A stretch of 64,000 bases of DNA from assembly GCF_001949145.1 (NCBI RefSeq), contig NW_019091380.1, positions 2,205,248-2,269,247 on the forward strand. The letters are read 5' to 3'. A program made the translations under genes and the position numbers. Shown in pieces: positions 14,001 through 24,760 of this stretch. The DNA is from Acanthaster planci. Its lineage: Eukaryota > Echinodermata > Asteroidea > Valvatida > Acanthasteridae. How positions within the stretch are numbered: the first letter of the stretch is position 1; each line of letters opens with the position of its first letter. The notes under the pieces are model-generated. The model had not been told where the DNA came from. It ran no database searches and saw only the letters and a list, made by a program, of their open reading frames with translations.

Positions 14001-17000
14001 CATCAAAAATCATGTGACTGAAAATCCTTCGTAAATACAAGGAAATGTTAGGGCAATATTACAAAATGGGTTATTGTATTCGAAATTGTTAACCAGTGGT
14101 TGTCAAGGGGGACCTCTTGAGTAAAAAAAAAAGTATACTCCTCTAACATTTTGTTTGTTGACAGCCGATGCTTTCTTCAAGGGCGCCATCAGTCTCATAC
14201 CGGACGTTCCCAAGACCATGGTCATCGACAGCAAGTCTCGTTCCACAGAGCCATTCCTCCTGAATTACATCAATAACTTCCTGTCCACTCTGCTTGTTGT
14301 TCCCGTGAGTAGCAAATATCATCAAGTCTAATGAGGTTTTCCTCTGAGGTTTTCGTCTCTCCGTCTGCTGAACATATTTTGACAAGTTGTGTTTATTCAG
14401 ATGCAGTTTTGTGTTAACAATCCATTCTCAACATTTTCTTTCATTTAAAACATTTTAGATAAAATCAGAGTATAATTATTCTAAATAATTCAGCATATTT
14501 TTTAAAAAAAGGAAACCTAGATTGATTTCTTCATTTCTTGGACATGGCTAAATATTTTGGAAATTGGCAGCCATCGTTTATTAATTGCTGATGTCCGCTT
14601 TCTTATGACATCAAGAAATCCAATTTTCTGTCACAGATGACTGAGCACGAAGCAGTTCAATCAGCCGTGTCAGAACTGGTCTTACATCAGATTCACCGCA
14701 GTCTAACTCCGACAGTTTTCTTACCTAAAAAAAAAAGAAGGAAATCCAGTGTGTCCTTAGCAAAATATTTGTTTAGTGATTTTAACATTTGGGTGCTTAT
14801 GCCTGTCTGGACCTAACCCCCTTGTCCTTCGACATGTCCCCCATTCGTTTTAACACAAGATTCAGCTCTGGTTCTCATCGCTCCCAATGCATTCCTGATA
14901 ACATCTCTCTGTCTTCTTAAGGTCGCCACAGCAGCAACGATTCTGGCACGTGGATCATTAATATCTTGGGGTAGCGACTTGTAAACTTGGTTCTTAAGAT
15001 GCCCCCACAAAAAGAAATCACAGGGGAGGAGGTCAGGGGCCTTGGGGGCCACTCAATCTCATGGTTGATCACAATTACTCTTGTGTTAACCAATTCCTGC
15101 CAGGGATTCCAGATCCGGGCATGTATGCTTTGTATGCGTGGCCGGGGTCTCCAAACTCGGACAAAAGGAACAAGGCCTTGTAACAAAAGACCGTAATCGC
15201 TGGGAATTACTGACGTTTTTTCACTCTCAAAAGTGGAGATAATCCAGCCTTGTTTTGAAACAATATACCAGGGTTTGGGGAATTAAGAGCGAGGGGATTA
15301 CCACCGTGGTTAAACATCTTTCATAGTCTTTCCCTCACAATGATCTGACGAGGAGCTAGAGCTCCATCCTTGACCCACCCTAAGCGGCGAAACATTCCAC
15401 CCTGGTGTTCAAAGTGTGACTGTAACTGCGGTACAATTTTGTCGTTGATAATCTCAAGGTAAAGTTCACCATTGAGATTGTCATCACAGAAACAGAGTCC
15501 AACGATAATGCCATCTCCACACTGACCTATCCAAAGAGAAATCTTCTCTCAGTTCATTTTCACATCAAAACTGAAGTTGGGTGGGGTATGCTTCGGAGCG
15601 TATTCACAGACATTCTTATTTACTTGGCCATTCATGAAAACACTGCTCCATCCCCAATCACAAGGTGCTCCCAGAATCTGGGATGGCTGTCCAGTAACCA
15701 CTGTCAAAATCTTGGTCGTCTGGGTAGATCTGAATCAAGGAGGCCATGTCGCCACTCTGTTACCACAAACACACGCTGCCTAGTTGTAAGCTGCATTTTG
15801 CTGGTCTGAGAAATGAACAACCTTTCCAACTTCTAAGGAGTGTGCGATGAAATAACATGCTGAGGATTGCATAAATTGGAGGCGCAACAAAACCCTGCAT
15901 TGGGCAGACAAAGTTCTTTACCAAAACATCTATCTGGTGCAAGACCAGTTCTGCCATGGTTGATTGAACTGCTTCGTGCTCATCAATGACAGTAAATTGG
16001 ATGTCTTGGTATCATAAGAAAGAGGACATCATTAGTTAATAAAGGGTGGTTGCCAATTTCCAAAGTATTTAACCATGTCCAAGATATTAACAAATTAATC
16101 TTGGTTTCCTGTTTTTAAACAACACACTGTATAAAAGTATCACATAGTATCACGTGTACATTGAAGGATTATTTCTTTCCTCAGTTTAATGTTCAGAACA
16201 AAACACTTCTGTTTATTTGCTTCTTAACTTTTGCAGCAATAAATAAAAGTTAATCATTCCAACAATTGATTTTATCAAGCTTCATCCATATCAAAATGAA
16301 ACCAATATTTTTAGAATGCTATATGTAGAGTGTAGTGTGTTGTGAGTTCTGAGTTTTTGTTCCAAAAATGTAGTTTTTTTTCATCATACACTTCAGGAAC
16401 AAACCCATAAAGTGGAATTTTTCAACAGAGAGAGACGATATGCCCATTTCAATCTTGAAAGGTTTGTTGTGTCATCAAACATGAGTACTGACTCCAAGTA
16501 TGAAACGTCTGTCATTTCAGGACAACCCCGAGCACGGAGTGCTGTATTTGGTTCGTGGTCTGCTTAATGTGGTACAGGATTACGTGTGGGATACCGGCAA
16601 CGACACCAAGGCGTTGGTGTTCTTGAATGTCCTAAGCCTGCTGTCGGCAAGTTGTCAAGACCAGTACATATACCATGTCAAGAACGGTGAGGGATGGCTT
16701 GCCATTATGTTGCCGTATTTGTTTTGTTTGAATCCCGAATTTGCTTTTGATTAAGGCTTTTACCACCTACTGAGCTTGTGAATTTTTGTGCAAGCCCTGT
16801 TTATATATTTCTCATATTCAACCATAAACGCTAATAAATTGGGTGAGATCAAAACAGTATTTTAAAGTATTAATTAAAAAACTCAAGTATTCACAAACTT
16901 GCAATTCAAAAACAAACGCTTCAAGCTTCAAACATATTAAAGTTAGCAACTTCAAAATACACAGTTATCAATTGGAAGCTCGGGACAGTTGTCCTCAGAC

Positions 17001-19663
17001 ATACTGATTACGCAATATTGATAGATGTTGGTAGACGCTTAAAATAAACATTTTTATTTCTGTTTTCAATGCCATTATGTCTGTTAATTTGTGGTATTGT
17101 TGCTGCTGTGATGAACGCTGCCTATGTCACAGTTGCTGCCGTGATATGTTGTATTTCCACTGCCACTGCTGATGTTGTGTGCCCAGTCGCTGCTGCAGTT
17201 GTCGATGCTTAATGGCATGGCCCTTAATGGAAGTGCTGTTGTTTGCATCCTGTTTCCACTGTTGTTGCTACAACCATCACTGGTATCGTGCTGTGTGTGT
17301 TATCACTGTTGCAATCGATGCTTCTTGTATTGCCGCTGTGCTAATTTCGTTACTGCTGCTGTAATGCTATTGCTGTTTTCCCTTCCACACACATATATAT
17401 TGTTCTTATCTGCTGCTCCATCTAAGCTTTTCCTGCTGTTGGCTCTGTTGAGGCAGTTTCTGTCTCCGCTGCTTGAGTTGTCACAGGTATTAACTGGTGC
17501 ACAGGTATTAACTGGTGCACATCATTCATTGAAGCAGTGTCTTTTCCTCTGTTGCTGCAATTTCCGGACCTTCTGTTGTTAAGTTGTTTCTGTTTTGCTG
17601 CTTTTCTTAAAACATGCCAGTGCTGCTGGTCTTGTCTTTAAATTCAACCTGTCACTCAAAGAAGGAGTCCTTTTTTTTTAGGAACCTCTCTAATAACTGC
17701 CTTCTCTTTTTAATCAAGTTTCTCGTTTCTCGACTTTCAGTTGACTCCAATGACGTCTTATACGGAAGTGATAAGAAGTTCTTAGCCGAGGTGTCTGGCC
17801 TGTGCGGCACACTCATCACATCTATTCTGGAACACTGCAAATCCCTGGCGCAGTCCGAGGTAGGTGTTGGTTGTGGGGTGTAAAGTGTCACACTTTCAGA
17901 CTCCAGCTTTAGCTCCCTTTCATCAAATCTCAGCGATGTCTGTCATGTGGATCTCTTCTTTCGACCAGGATTCTTTGGTTGCCCTCGGGAGAGAAGAAAC
18001 GACGAGTTTGCACTCACCGCTTCTGCGCCGAACTGCCACTCTTATAGAAGAGGTCCATTCCACTCGGTGTGCCTGCAAACATTCCCTCAGTCTAACCTCC
18101 ACCGTGCAAAGTTTCAAATCTTATGTATCTTCAGTTTAAGCTTTCTATATTCAGGAGACCAGAGCCAAAGATTGCATCGAAGCTGCTGACAGAACTAACA
18201 TTTTGAAATACCTGTTTGATTGATACCCACGTAATTTGTTCTGGTTATTGGTTCTGAGGCTTCTTACACATTGTTCCTTCTTGTTTGTCTAGAATGGACA
18301 GAAGAGGCAATCCCATCTGGCTATGGACTTCTTCAATCGCATCTTGGTTCATGGCGACATCGCGCAGCAAGAGATAGCCTCCCTGGCTCTCAATCTGTGG
18401 AATCTGGCTCAGAAACATGGCCATGCCGACACCAAGCAGATGGTGGGTGCTGGGTGAGGGGTGGGTGGGTGCAGGGTGGGTGAGTTTGGATGGGGCTGAG
18501 TTGGGTTGAATTGGGGTAGGATGGTATTGATTGGTCCGTTGGGTGGGTACACGGGCGTTGCTAGAGGAGGTGATGTCGGTGGGTGTCACCCCATCCCCCA
18601 TTGGTTAGTTTTGTTGGCAAAATTAAGGTCTGTTGGCAAAATAAAAAACAAAGAACAGAGCAAGTTGAAAGGAAGGAGGATACAGTACACTGCGTGACAG
18701 TCCGTCGGCAAATTTCATGTGGTGCCCCCCCATTCAAAATGGTCTAGCAACACCCGTAGATGGGTGGGGTTGAAAATTGGAAAGGAAGTATTTTAGTGTG
18801 AGTAAAGTATGTTTATTTTGTTGAGTTGGGTTGGGGAAGGATGTGTAGTGTATTTGAGTGAGCTGGTTGGGGGCTAGGTTGGATGGAGTGGGAAGGGGTT
18901 TGTGTGACCATGCTTAGATTGACTTTGAGCTGGGTTGAAGTGGGTTTGGTTGGGGTGTATTGTGTTTGGTGGGTCGGGTCATATTGTGGTTCAGATGTGT
19001 TTGAGATGGCTACAGATGAGTCAAGCAGAGAAGGAAGGGGTCAAATTTGGTTAGGCAGTGACGGGGTGGGTTAGCACGTCCTTTAGGAATTTTTGCTAAG
19101 CTAGGTTAGTTCTGATTGGCATAGCTTTAAGCTGGGCAAGCAGTGGTGTAACTAGCGTGAAATGTCTGGAAGGGGGGATCCAGGGGTGCGATTTTGTTTC
19201 TCAGAAGCCCACTGAGAGCAGATATCAGCTGCAGTTTGTATGCAGAATTTGAGAATTCAAAGGTATCAGGGACGGATTGGCGCATCCCCCCCCAACATCC
19301 CTTTGTTGCTACACTGCTGTGATTTGAGCTTGTAAGTAAGTATACTAATGGATAAAGGGACTCCTAAAAGTGGACAGATTCGGAGGATATTGTTTATTTT
19401 GTTTCCTATTGATTACGTATGTCAGTGTGCATTTGAGATCTTATTCATGCAGTTGGAGACAAGGTTTAGGAATGGAATTGAACTTGTTTATCTAGCCTGT
19501 TCACATGCAAGAAAGAAAATTTGAAATGTTGCACAGCTTAAAATCTCTTGTGTTTTCCTCCAAGGTGCGGATGCTAGAGTATGTGAAATGCAAAGGTAAT
19601 CAGGCTGGAGGGAAAGCCTACAGAGATCTCGCTGCATCCATGCCACTTCAGTCCAGGACATAA
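246..19663 (+). CDS. VPS35L: VPS35L (C16orf62), Retriever/Commander large subunit, 26 exons, 5' partial
   Basis: VPS35L is the alpha-solenoid scaffold of Retriever (with VPS26C and VPS29), which acts with the CCC complex on endosomes to recycle SNX17-type cargo. I joined exons 246-362, 602-632, 1565-1650, 2012-2140, 3207-3291, 4085-4259, 4872-4919, 5663-5756, 6248-6325, 6879-7001, 7149-7195, 7492-7603, 8192-8308, 8957-9010, 9433-9513, 9981-10043, 10682-10848, 11338-11401, 11772-11870, 12481-12558, 13100-13214, 14165-14304, 16521-16686, 17741-17859, 18293-18442 and 19565-19663. All introns are GT-AG and the frame holds throughout (2637 nt, 878 codons plus stop). Recognisable blocks match the animal family: FEPW near the visible start, [70 protein letters not shown] and a C-terminus ending PLQSRT. 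The human protein is about 963 residues, so roughly 85 N-terminal residues are upstream of the window. No break is visible, so the gene looks functional. Confidence 0.95.
1379..1492. repeat. Foldback element (arms of about 40 bp) in VPS35L intron
   Basis: The left arm at about 1379-1420 and the right arm at about 1450-1492 are near-perfect reverse complements; both contain AAGTGGTTTGCGGTG or its complement, and the DNA could fold into one long hairpin. The loop region reads GACGGACAGAGCACACTGTC. That core resembles the core of the repeats at 23333-23449 and 32186-32297, which also share the CATGGTG.xACCGCAA end. This is a MITE-like non-autonomous element with no coding capacity. Confidence 0.75.
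2530..2860 (-). pseudogene. Possible N-terminal fragment of a piggyBac-like transposase
   Basis: On the minus strand an open frame begins [19 protein letters not shown] (start at about 2821) and continues with a run of acidic and serine residues (ADSDSE, DSESEE). A short 'R.FSAEEV...DSDSE' start followed by an acidic stretch is typical of piggyBac/PGBD-type transposases. No catalytic DDE core follows in this intron, so if the assignment is right only the first ~95 residues survive. The match rests on one short motif. It could be a chance open frame. Confidence 0.3.
3495..3700. repeat. 9-bp tandem repeat (CATACTCAC / CGTACTCAC)
   Basis: About 22 copies of a 9-bp unit lie in the VPS35L intron between exons 5 and 6. 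The unit alternates mainly between CATACTCAC and CGTACTCAC, with rarer CTGTACTCAC-type variants. All three forward frames stay open because the unit contains no stop, which creates spurious His/Thr- and Leu/Thr-rich open frames. It is followed to about 4010 by CAC/CAT-rich simple sequence. Confidence 0.9.
4991..5031. repeat. (TTTA)n microsatellite, probable tail of a minus-strand retroposon
   Basis: About ten TTTA units are followed by GACAATCTCCACGGGTACC and AT-rich sequence to about 5400. A short A-rich tandem tail on the minus strand next to moderately complex DNA is the usual look of a LINE or SINE 3' end. Similar AT-rich tails occur near 19820 and 54440. No reverse transcriptase residues can be read here. 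Confidence 0.6.
12645..12714. mobile_element. 70-bp TTAA-flanked MITE with TTAACCCTAAC ends
   Basis: The element starts TTAACCCTAACCCCC and ends GTTAGGGTTAA, so its ends are inverted repeats that include the TTAA target typical of piggyBac transposition. The interior reads AAAATCATATTAAACTTGGA and then GGATTGAGG. A second copy lies at 46264-46322, and a degenerate half at about 63600-63654 repeats the AAAATCATATTAAAATTGGA interior. It sits in a VPS35L intron between exons 20 and 21. Confidence 0.7.
13380..13560 (+). mobile_element. tRNA-derived SINE fragment in VPS35L intron
   Basis: A box-B-like sequence GGTTTGAATCC at 13423-13433 is followed by a central block TGTGTCCTTAAGCAAGCCAT at about 13450-13471 and a 'GGTGTAAATTGG' stretch. 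SINEs of many marine deuterostomes combine a tRNA head with a 'GTGTCCTTGGGCAAGGCACTTTACC' core, which this resembles. Exact ends are not clear and the head is degenerate. Confidence 0.6.
14500..16119 (-). mobile_element. Degenerate Tc1/mariner-type transposon with ~190-bp terminal inverted repeats
   Basis: The left end (about 14500-14692) and right end (about 15932-16119) are reverse complements at roughly 80-85% by eye. Both contain GAGCACGAAGCAGTTCAATCA and GGACATGG.TAAATA or complements. A transposase pseudogene (15796-14813, minus) lies between them. The element occupies most of the intron between VPS35L exons 22 and 23. Its divergence indicates an old insertion that the intron tolerates. 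Confidence 0.8.
14813..15796 (-). pseudogene. Tc1/mariner-superfamily (DD34-type) transposase pseudogene
   Basis: The minus strand reads [12 protein letters not shown] near the start and then '[20 protein letters not shown]' in the middle. After that come [10 protein letters not shown] (where active relatives have a 'QDGAPPH'-like motif with catalytic Asp) and [20 protein letters not shown] near the end. That last block is the hallmark of the cut-and-paste DDE family common in invertebrates. Several in-frame stops and frame changes break it, and about 250 bases of unrelated sequence separate the catalytic Asp motif from the WPP..PDL block. The gene is dead. Confidence 0.8.
17095..17620. repeat. 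CTG/GTT-rich low-complexity stretch in VPS35L intron
   Basis: This stretch is dominated by imperfect CTG, GTT and TGC triplets with no fixed unit. It contains an exact 18-bp tandem duplication (ACAGGTATTAACTGGTGC, 17483-17518). The open frames here encode Leu/Cys/Val-rich nonsense and show no domain. Confidence 0.6.
18440..19075. repeat. G/T-rich strand-asymmetric region with an internal MITE
   Basis: Two blocks (about 18440-18545 and 18830-19075) are rich in GGGTGGGT, GGGTTGG and GGATGGG on the plus strand, with little C. A MITE-like element with ACGGGCGTTGCTAGA ends (18551-18757) sits between them. The region is the last VPS35L intron, so the transcript would carry a G-rich stretch that could form quadruplexes. 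Confidence 0.6.
18551..18757. mobile_element. hAT-like MITE with ACGGGCGTTGCTAGA ends
   Basis: The left end ACGGGCGTTGCTAGA (18551-18565) and right end TCTAGCAACACCCGT (18743-18757) are inverted repeats differing at one position. Ends of this 'GGGCGTTGCTAGA' type are seen in non-autonomous hAT-like elements of invertebrates. No coding sequence lies between them. Confidence 0.6.
19139..19318. mobile_element. Possible degenerate MITE with AGCAGTG ends
   Basis: The start AGCAGTGGTGTAACTAG and the end TTGCTACACTGCT form a short imperfect inverted repeat about 180 bp apart, with complementary G-rich and C-rich runs inside. The resemblance to 'CAGTGGCGTAACTAG' hAT-type ends is only partial. Confidence 0.35.
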
Positions 19664-22600
19664 AAAGTCAGGCTGGAAAGAGAGTCTACAGTTATATTTT
19701 TAATTATGTGATAAGTAGAATTTGTACATCTCACAACTCAAAAAAAAAATCAAGCTTGTGACAGAGACTCATTGAGGTTTTGTTCATACATCAACGAGGA
19801 ATGACTGTTTCTTTGTGTTGTTATTTTTTTATTTCATTTATCCAAAATGGATGGATAAAATATTGACAATAAGAACAGTGAATAGTATAGAACATTAGAC
19901 ACCAAATCTATAAGGACAATAACATACTAATCAAACGGTAACAGGAATCAGGCTTTAAAAAGTCATATTTTGTATGTTTAGCAGGCACAGTGTGTAGAAA
20001 GAATCACTTTGTATAATACTCAATTTATTTCACCCCCCAAAAAAAAACTTTGTGGCTGGACTGTAAGGTATAAGCCAGGCAGTTCCAGGCGGGACAGTTT
20101 AGGGAGGGTCAGTGATTTGACACTCATTACTCTGCCTCGGTGTTGTTCATGTAGTCATCCAGTCTGAAACCAAGTCACTGACCTGTGACTGGTCTTGTGA
20201 AATGACTCTTGACTGGTTTTCTTCAGGTGGGCATTGTGAAAAGGCTTGTGATGGCTCCAACTACAACGCTGCAAAGGCCTCTGTGCAGAAATGGTCTGAG
20301 GCAATGGCACGGCATCTTCAGTCCTAAGACAAGATGCATGCGTGCACTCTGGCTTAGCAAGCATGGTTCTGAAGTGCACACAACTGTATTTTCGTTTGAA
20401 TGAGCACAGATTCAAAGTCTCTCTGCAGGGCTCATAGCTCATTGGTGGTGTCCAGGCATCCGTTATTTCTCCTGGTGTCTTGTTGGAGGAGTTACACCCA
20501 TAAGTACCCCCAGCAATTAATTGAGATGGCACAGTGACCATGTGGCGAAGGTGCACGTACAGTGAATGACCCATTGACCGATTGGCTGTTTCAAACATGT
20601 TTTGTGCATGTCCTCAGATCTAAGAATGCCTCACCTGTTTGCATGATAACCATCTCAGTGTTTGCTTCTAGTTGTGGTTTCCGAAGTATTCTTTAAAATC
20701 GCCTGAATGTTAGCGTCCAGTAAAGTCCATTGAGCTTTGGCAACCCAAAGAACTCTTTCTTGAAATGAGGGATTTTATGTTTTAAGACCAGATTTAGCCA
20801 TATGCTTTGAAAATTGCACTCTTAACTCTCACATCTTCTACTCTGAGCTTTTAAAAGCTTTCGGAGCTGTCTGGCATGTTATTCAAGCGTGTCTCGTATT
20901 CTCCAGTGGATTTAATTTCAAAGGGTGTACCACTTCGCCCGCAGTCGCTCAACATGTTGCCAGTTAAGTCGCTTGTGATCTTCTTAAGACTTACAGGTTG
21001 AGATGATAGATCTCCATCTTCATTTGAGAACATCACGGAATCTTATGGGAAATGTATAGTTCTCTGAAACAGCGAAGATAATTTATCCAAATGTAATCTT
21101 GTAATCTGAAAAAAGTGTATACATTGGTTTTGTATTTAATCCTTTGAGCTGAAGCATGTCTCCATAAAGTGGAGTATAAGCACAAGAAATGTGAAAATCG
21201 TTTACATTAGGGATAATTCTCTAAATGTCAAAGATTTAAGTTGATCGGATTCAGTTTCAGACCATTTGGGGGAGGCGAATCAAACCTGTTTATTAAAGAC
21301 TGGATGAAGTGATGCTCTTTCACGTGTGTCCCAAGAGACAGATTGTGGATGATTTGCCAAGCTGCCCCCTTCCTCTCCTGTTTAGCCACGCCCAGTGAGG
21401 AGGTGCTGTGCGTGAGAAGAATCTTCCAGGACTGGGATGGAGATTCACCGAAACGATTGAGAGATACCAATTTCTCTGTATGGAATCCAGCCGCAACATC
21501 AATAAGTGGAAAGACAAAGTCTTCGATGTTATTTTCCCATCTGACACATGTATGAACAATAAGAATTGGAATTGTTTTACTAGTTCATATTACCATTATT
21601 TATGCAGGAATTGAAATCTTTATGCCAAACCTTTTTTTTTTGTCTTAAGGATTATTCTGAAGTTGTATTGCAGAGTAATTCATTTGATTTAGTTGTTTAT
21701 TTCTGCAATATTGCATTCCAGAACGGCAACATCTGACAAAGAACCTTCCTCAACCGTATTTTATTATTAAAGCATTTTGAAGATCTCCTATGGACACGTG
21801 CTTTTAATTTGTGGCTGTTTTAGGACAGTGTGTAAAGTAGCTGAAAAATATTGAAGAATTTGGCACCTTTAGAGAATTCTGGAAAATTGGCTCCAGGCCC
21901 CGTGAAACTCCGACATGATGCGGAGAAAAATGTAAACGTGTGGAGACAAGTTGAAGAATGACAGCAGATTGTGCCAGGATAGAAAAGGAAACAGTTTTTT
22001 GCATGGAAAAAAGTAAGCCGCGTCCTCTGATGCACTTTTGTAGTAACTGATCGCACCGTTGTCAGAAGTTATTTGGGGGTGCTGATCCTCTTCCGCTGAA
22101 ATGCGAGCGGTCCATGTTCTTGTCATAGCCCTTCAAATTTGAATAAATAGAATACGAGATCTGGAGATGTATAGTTTACTCGTAAACAGAACATTGACGC
22201 ATCCCATGCGTCAGGTTCGTGACTGGAAATTTTGTGATATTATGAATATGTACCACCACACTCTTGTCTCCTAGATGATGTGGTAAATAAGATTGCTGTA
22301 TTTCTGATAGATGAAGATCTTCCAGATGCATCCGAATCCTCTTCACGTTGCACGCATGCACCGCAGCGGAGGACGAGCACTCCACCGTTCGTGACGGGCA
22401 GAAAAATCGGGGAAATTGACCGGAACCTCTCGAGTTGTTCCGATCGTCAAGAGCTGGGCCGCATTCCAAACCAGCTGCGTTGCATCCCAACATTCATCTG
22501 GTCTCCTCGCGTCTGGTTTTGTTTTCTCCGGCTTGACGCGACAAATGCTCGCCTGGTAACCGTTCGGCTTTTTGTGAGTGCAAGGGTTGTTCTAAAACCA

Positions 22601-22761
22601 ATTTCCTTGGGGGGGGGCCCTTCGCGCGTGACGTCACCTTTAAACAATCGCCACTGCTCTTTCATATTTTCATTTTTGCGGGGGGGGTAGCTCGAAGTCT
22701 GCTTCCGAATCAGACATACACAAATATCGTAAGTTACACTCAACTTTATATTTGTTCAGTT
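19664..22761. other. VPS35L 3' flank, no gene seen
   Basis: No AATAAA lies close behind the VPS35L stop; an ATTAAA occurs at 21766-21771 but is about 2.1 kb away. AT-rich sequence near 19820-19940 looks like a minus-strand retroposon tail. Open frames of up to 147 codons occur (20155-20598, minus) without recognisable motifs. A GC-richer patch at about 22320-22690 contains a perfect CRE-type palindrome TGACGTCA at 22629-22636. Confidence 0.5.
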
Positions 22762-23013
22762 ATAGGTAATTCCGGAAATAAGGGGTCCAAAAGTGTAACA
22801 TTTTGGTGTCCCTGTTACATCTGACCTTTGTTATTTGACATGGAAATATCACCAGAATTGATTCCAAACTAACACTATTTGTTTGGCAGGTAATTTGCAT
22901 TAATTTATCACTCTTGGAAATTAGAAAAAGTGTTCTGAGCTTACAAAATCATGTGTCAGATGTGACAGGGACACGAACAAAAATAGACCCTTAATTTCTT
23001 GAATTACCCTTAT
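22762..23013. mobile_element. 250-bp MITE with ~60-bp imperfect terminal inverted repeats
   Basis: The left end reads GGTAATTCCGGAAATAAGGG, followed by TGTCCCTGTTACATCTGAC. The right end, read on the minus strand, gives GGGTAATTCAAGAAATTAAG followed by TGTCCCTGTCACATCTGAC. The arms are therefore about 60 bp with several differences. The interior is AT-rich and non-coding. Family assignment is not possible from this copy alone. Confidence 0.65.
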
Positions 23014-24760
23014 AATTATGACGACAAATGCGCAGCTACAAAGCAAAGAATTTACGGACTACACCGCTGACAGGTGACCTCTGTTTTTGTCGACTTCGGT
23101 ATCTGGAAGGTGGTGACTCCCTTGCTAAAGGGGAGAATAAACATCTGTGCGAGACGTAAATGCAACAAAAATAACCCATAATTGCAAGGAAATCCATGTG
23201 GATAATAACAAAAAATAGTGTTCGTATTTTCATTTTTCGAGAGTAAATAATTCGGCATATGTCAGTTTCAGATCCACTGATTTGACAACTGACTGGAACC
23301 GTGATTTTTTTTTCTCATAATTAATCCTCTTCGAAGACGAACAGAGCATGCTGTTCGGAACGTCGAGTGTTCACCATCGGTTCCTCTCAGAACCACGCAC
23401 TCATAAAAGAAATTGTTCCTTGTACATGGTGCAATCGCAAGCCTAGCCTAATATAGTTCATCCTGTAACAAACACGACTTTAATACTATGTAGCCCTATA
23501 ATCGAAATACATTGACAATTCACTCTTTGACAGAACGGAAAATGGTAGTGCTGTATACGTACTTTGCCAGATATCGCTTACTCTTCGATGAAAAATTGTC
23601 CTCCACGGAACCAGAACAACATTGACGGGGTGGCCAAACATGTCGAACAATCTAGTATCTTCTGGTATTTGCATTATTAAGTTCGGAGGCGACCAACTAC
23701 ATGTACATAATCCAGTGACAGGTGTGGGAGTGCAGCTCGATTCGCAACTTCACTTTTTTGCGACCATTGTGGTGAATTCCTTCCCGAGTTTCATAACTGA
23801 GTTTGTATTGTTTCTTACAACCATACAAGAGTTAGTTTTCTCTGCAAACCGTTTGCCGATCGTGGGATAATTACTTTATTAGATGGTCTTAGAACTCTGG
23901 ACATTGATGGGCTACAATTTAAAGGTTGGAAACAATCTTCGATTTCTTTTCCACTTTGTTCAATTGGACTGTCGCATTCTGGCACTTGAAATACATTGGG
24001 TGATTGAAAAAGACTTTTGAAGCATGGCTCAATTTTTGAATGCGACTACAAATGACGCGAGAAGTGTGATGAAATTGAAACATTTCCCAGGGATGTAGAT
24101 GGTCACATTGTCAGTTACATTTACATGTAGCCTACACGGTTTGCGTGCGAGGTGAAGTGGGGCATCCGTGTTATATGAATAAAATCGATCTAGAAAAATC
24201 CTAGTGTACAGAATAGAGATTGCGTTGGAATGGTCTTAAATGTATATGACGTGAAGTGAAATGGTGTTTTACATGAATGAAATTTATCTACTAAACGCCA
24301 AATTGTCGCAAAATGTTTAATTTTGTTCAAACGAATAAGATCACACGATTTTGGGTGGCACACCCTGAGAGCCGTTTTTTAAACGTTGGCCTATGTACTA
24401 CCCTTGCCTGGTATTACGTAATCAGCGGGCTTTTCGATGAGTCACTAGAAAAGCCATCCTTGAATAATTATGGGAAACAGACCAAAAACATCAGCACAAG
24501 GTAATTTTGTTTTCAAGTTGAATTAGAACTCATTGAGCAACCCTCTCCTTATTATGTCAGGAATGTATCATCGGGCTCTTTATAGGAGCACATGTGACAT
24601 GTAATCCATTCAAGCTTCCTGACACAGAAAACTAATCGCAAATAACGTTTGTCCCTGGTTTGTCGGAGATGGATGCTTTAGGGAGGATCCGCCATGGACC
24701 TAAATATAAAACTTGCATTAATTTTCATTTCTTTTACTTTCTTTCTACGTTAATAATTAA
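23014..24760. other. Intergenic DNA, left copy of a diverged duplication, no gene seen
   Basis: No coding signal is recognisable. Parts of about 24010-24610 resemble 25560-25810 in the same order (for example TGGCTCAATTTTTGAATGCG against TGGCTCAATTTTCGAGTGCG). A LINE 3' end sits between the two. Confidence 0.45.
23333..23449 (+). repeat. Structured dispersed repeat, copy 2 (GACGAACAGAGCA...CCGCAA-type)
   Basis: The order is GAAGACGAACAGAGCATGCT, then TTCGGAACGTCGAG, then a small hairpin GGTTCCTCTCAGAACC, then CATGGTGCAATCGCAAGCCT. The same order of blocks is present at 32186-32297, and the first and last blocks recur in the foldback at 1379-1492. It has no coding potential. Confidence 0.6.

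Noticed and set aside
20155-20598. 147-codon open frame on the minus strand
   Set aside because: No recognisable domain, no Kozak or splice support, and it lies in VPS35L 3' flank; length alone is not enough.
22280-22743. Overlapping open frames on both strands in a GC-richer patch
   Set aside because: Composition is uneven and no family is recognised; treated as possible regulatory DNA only.
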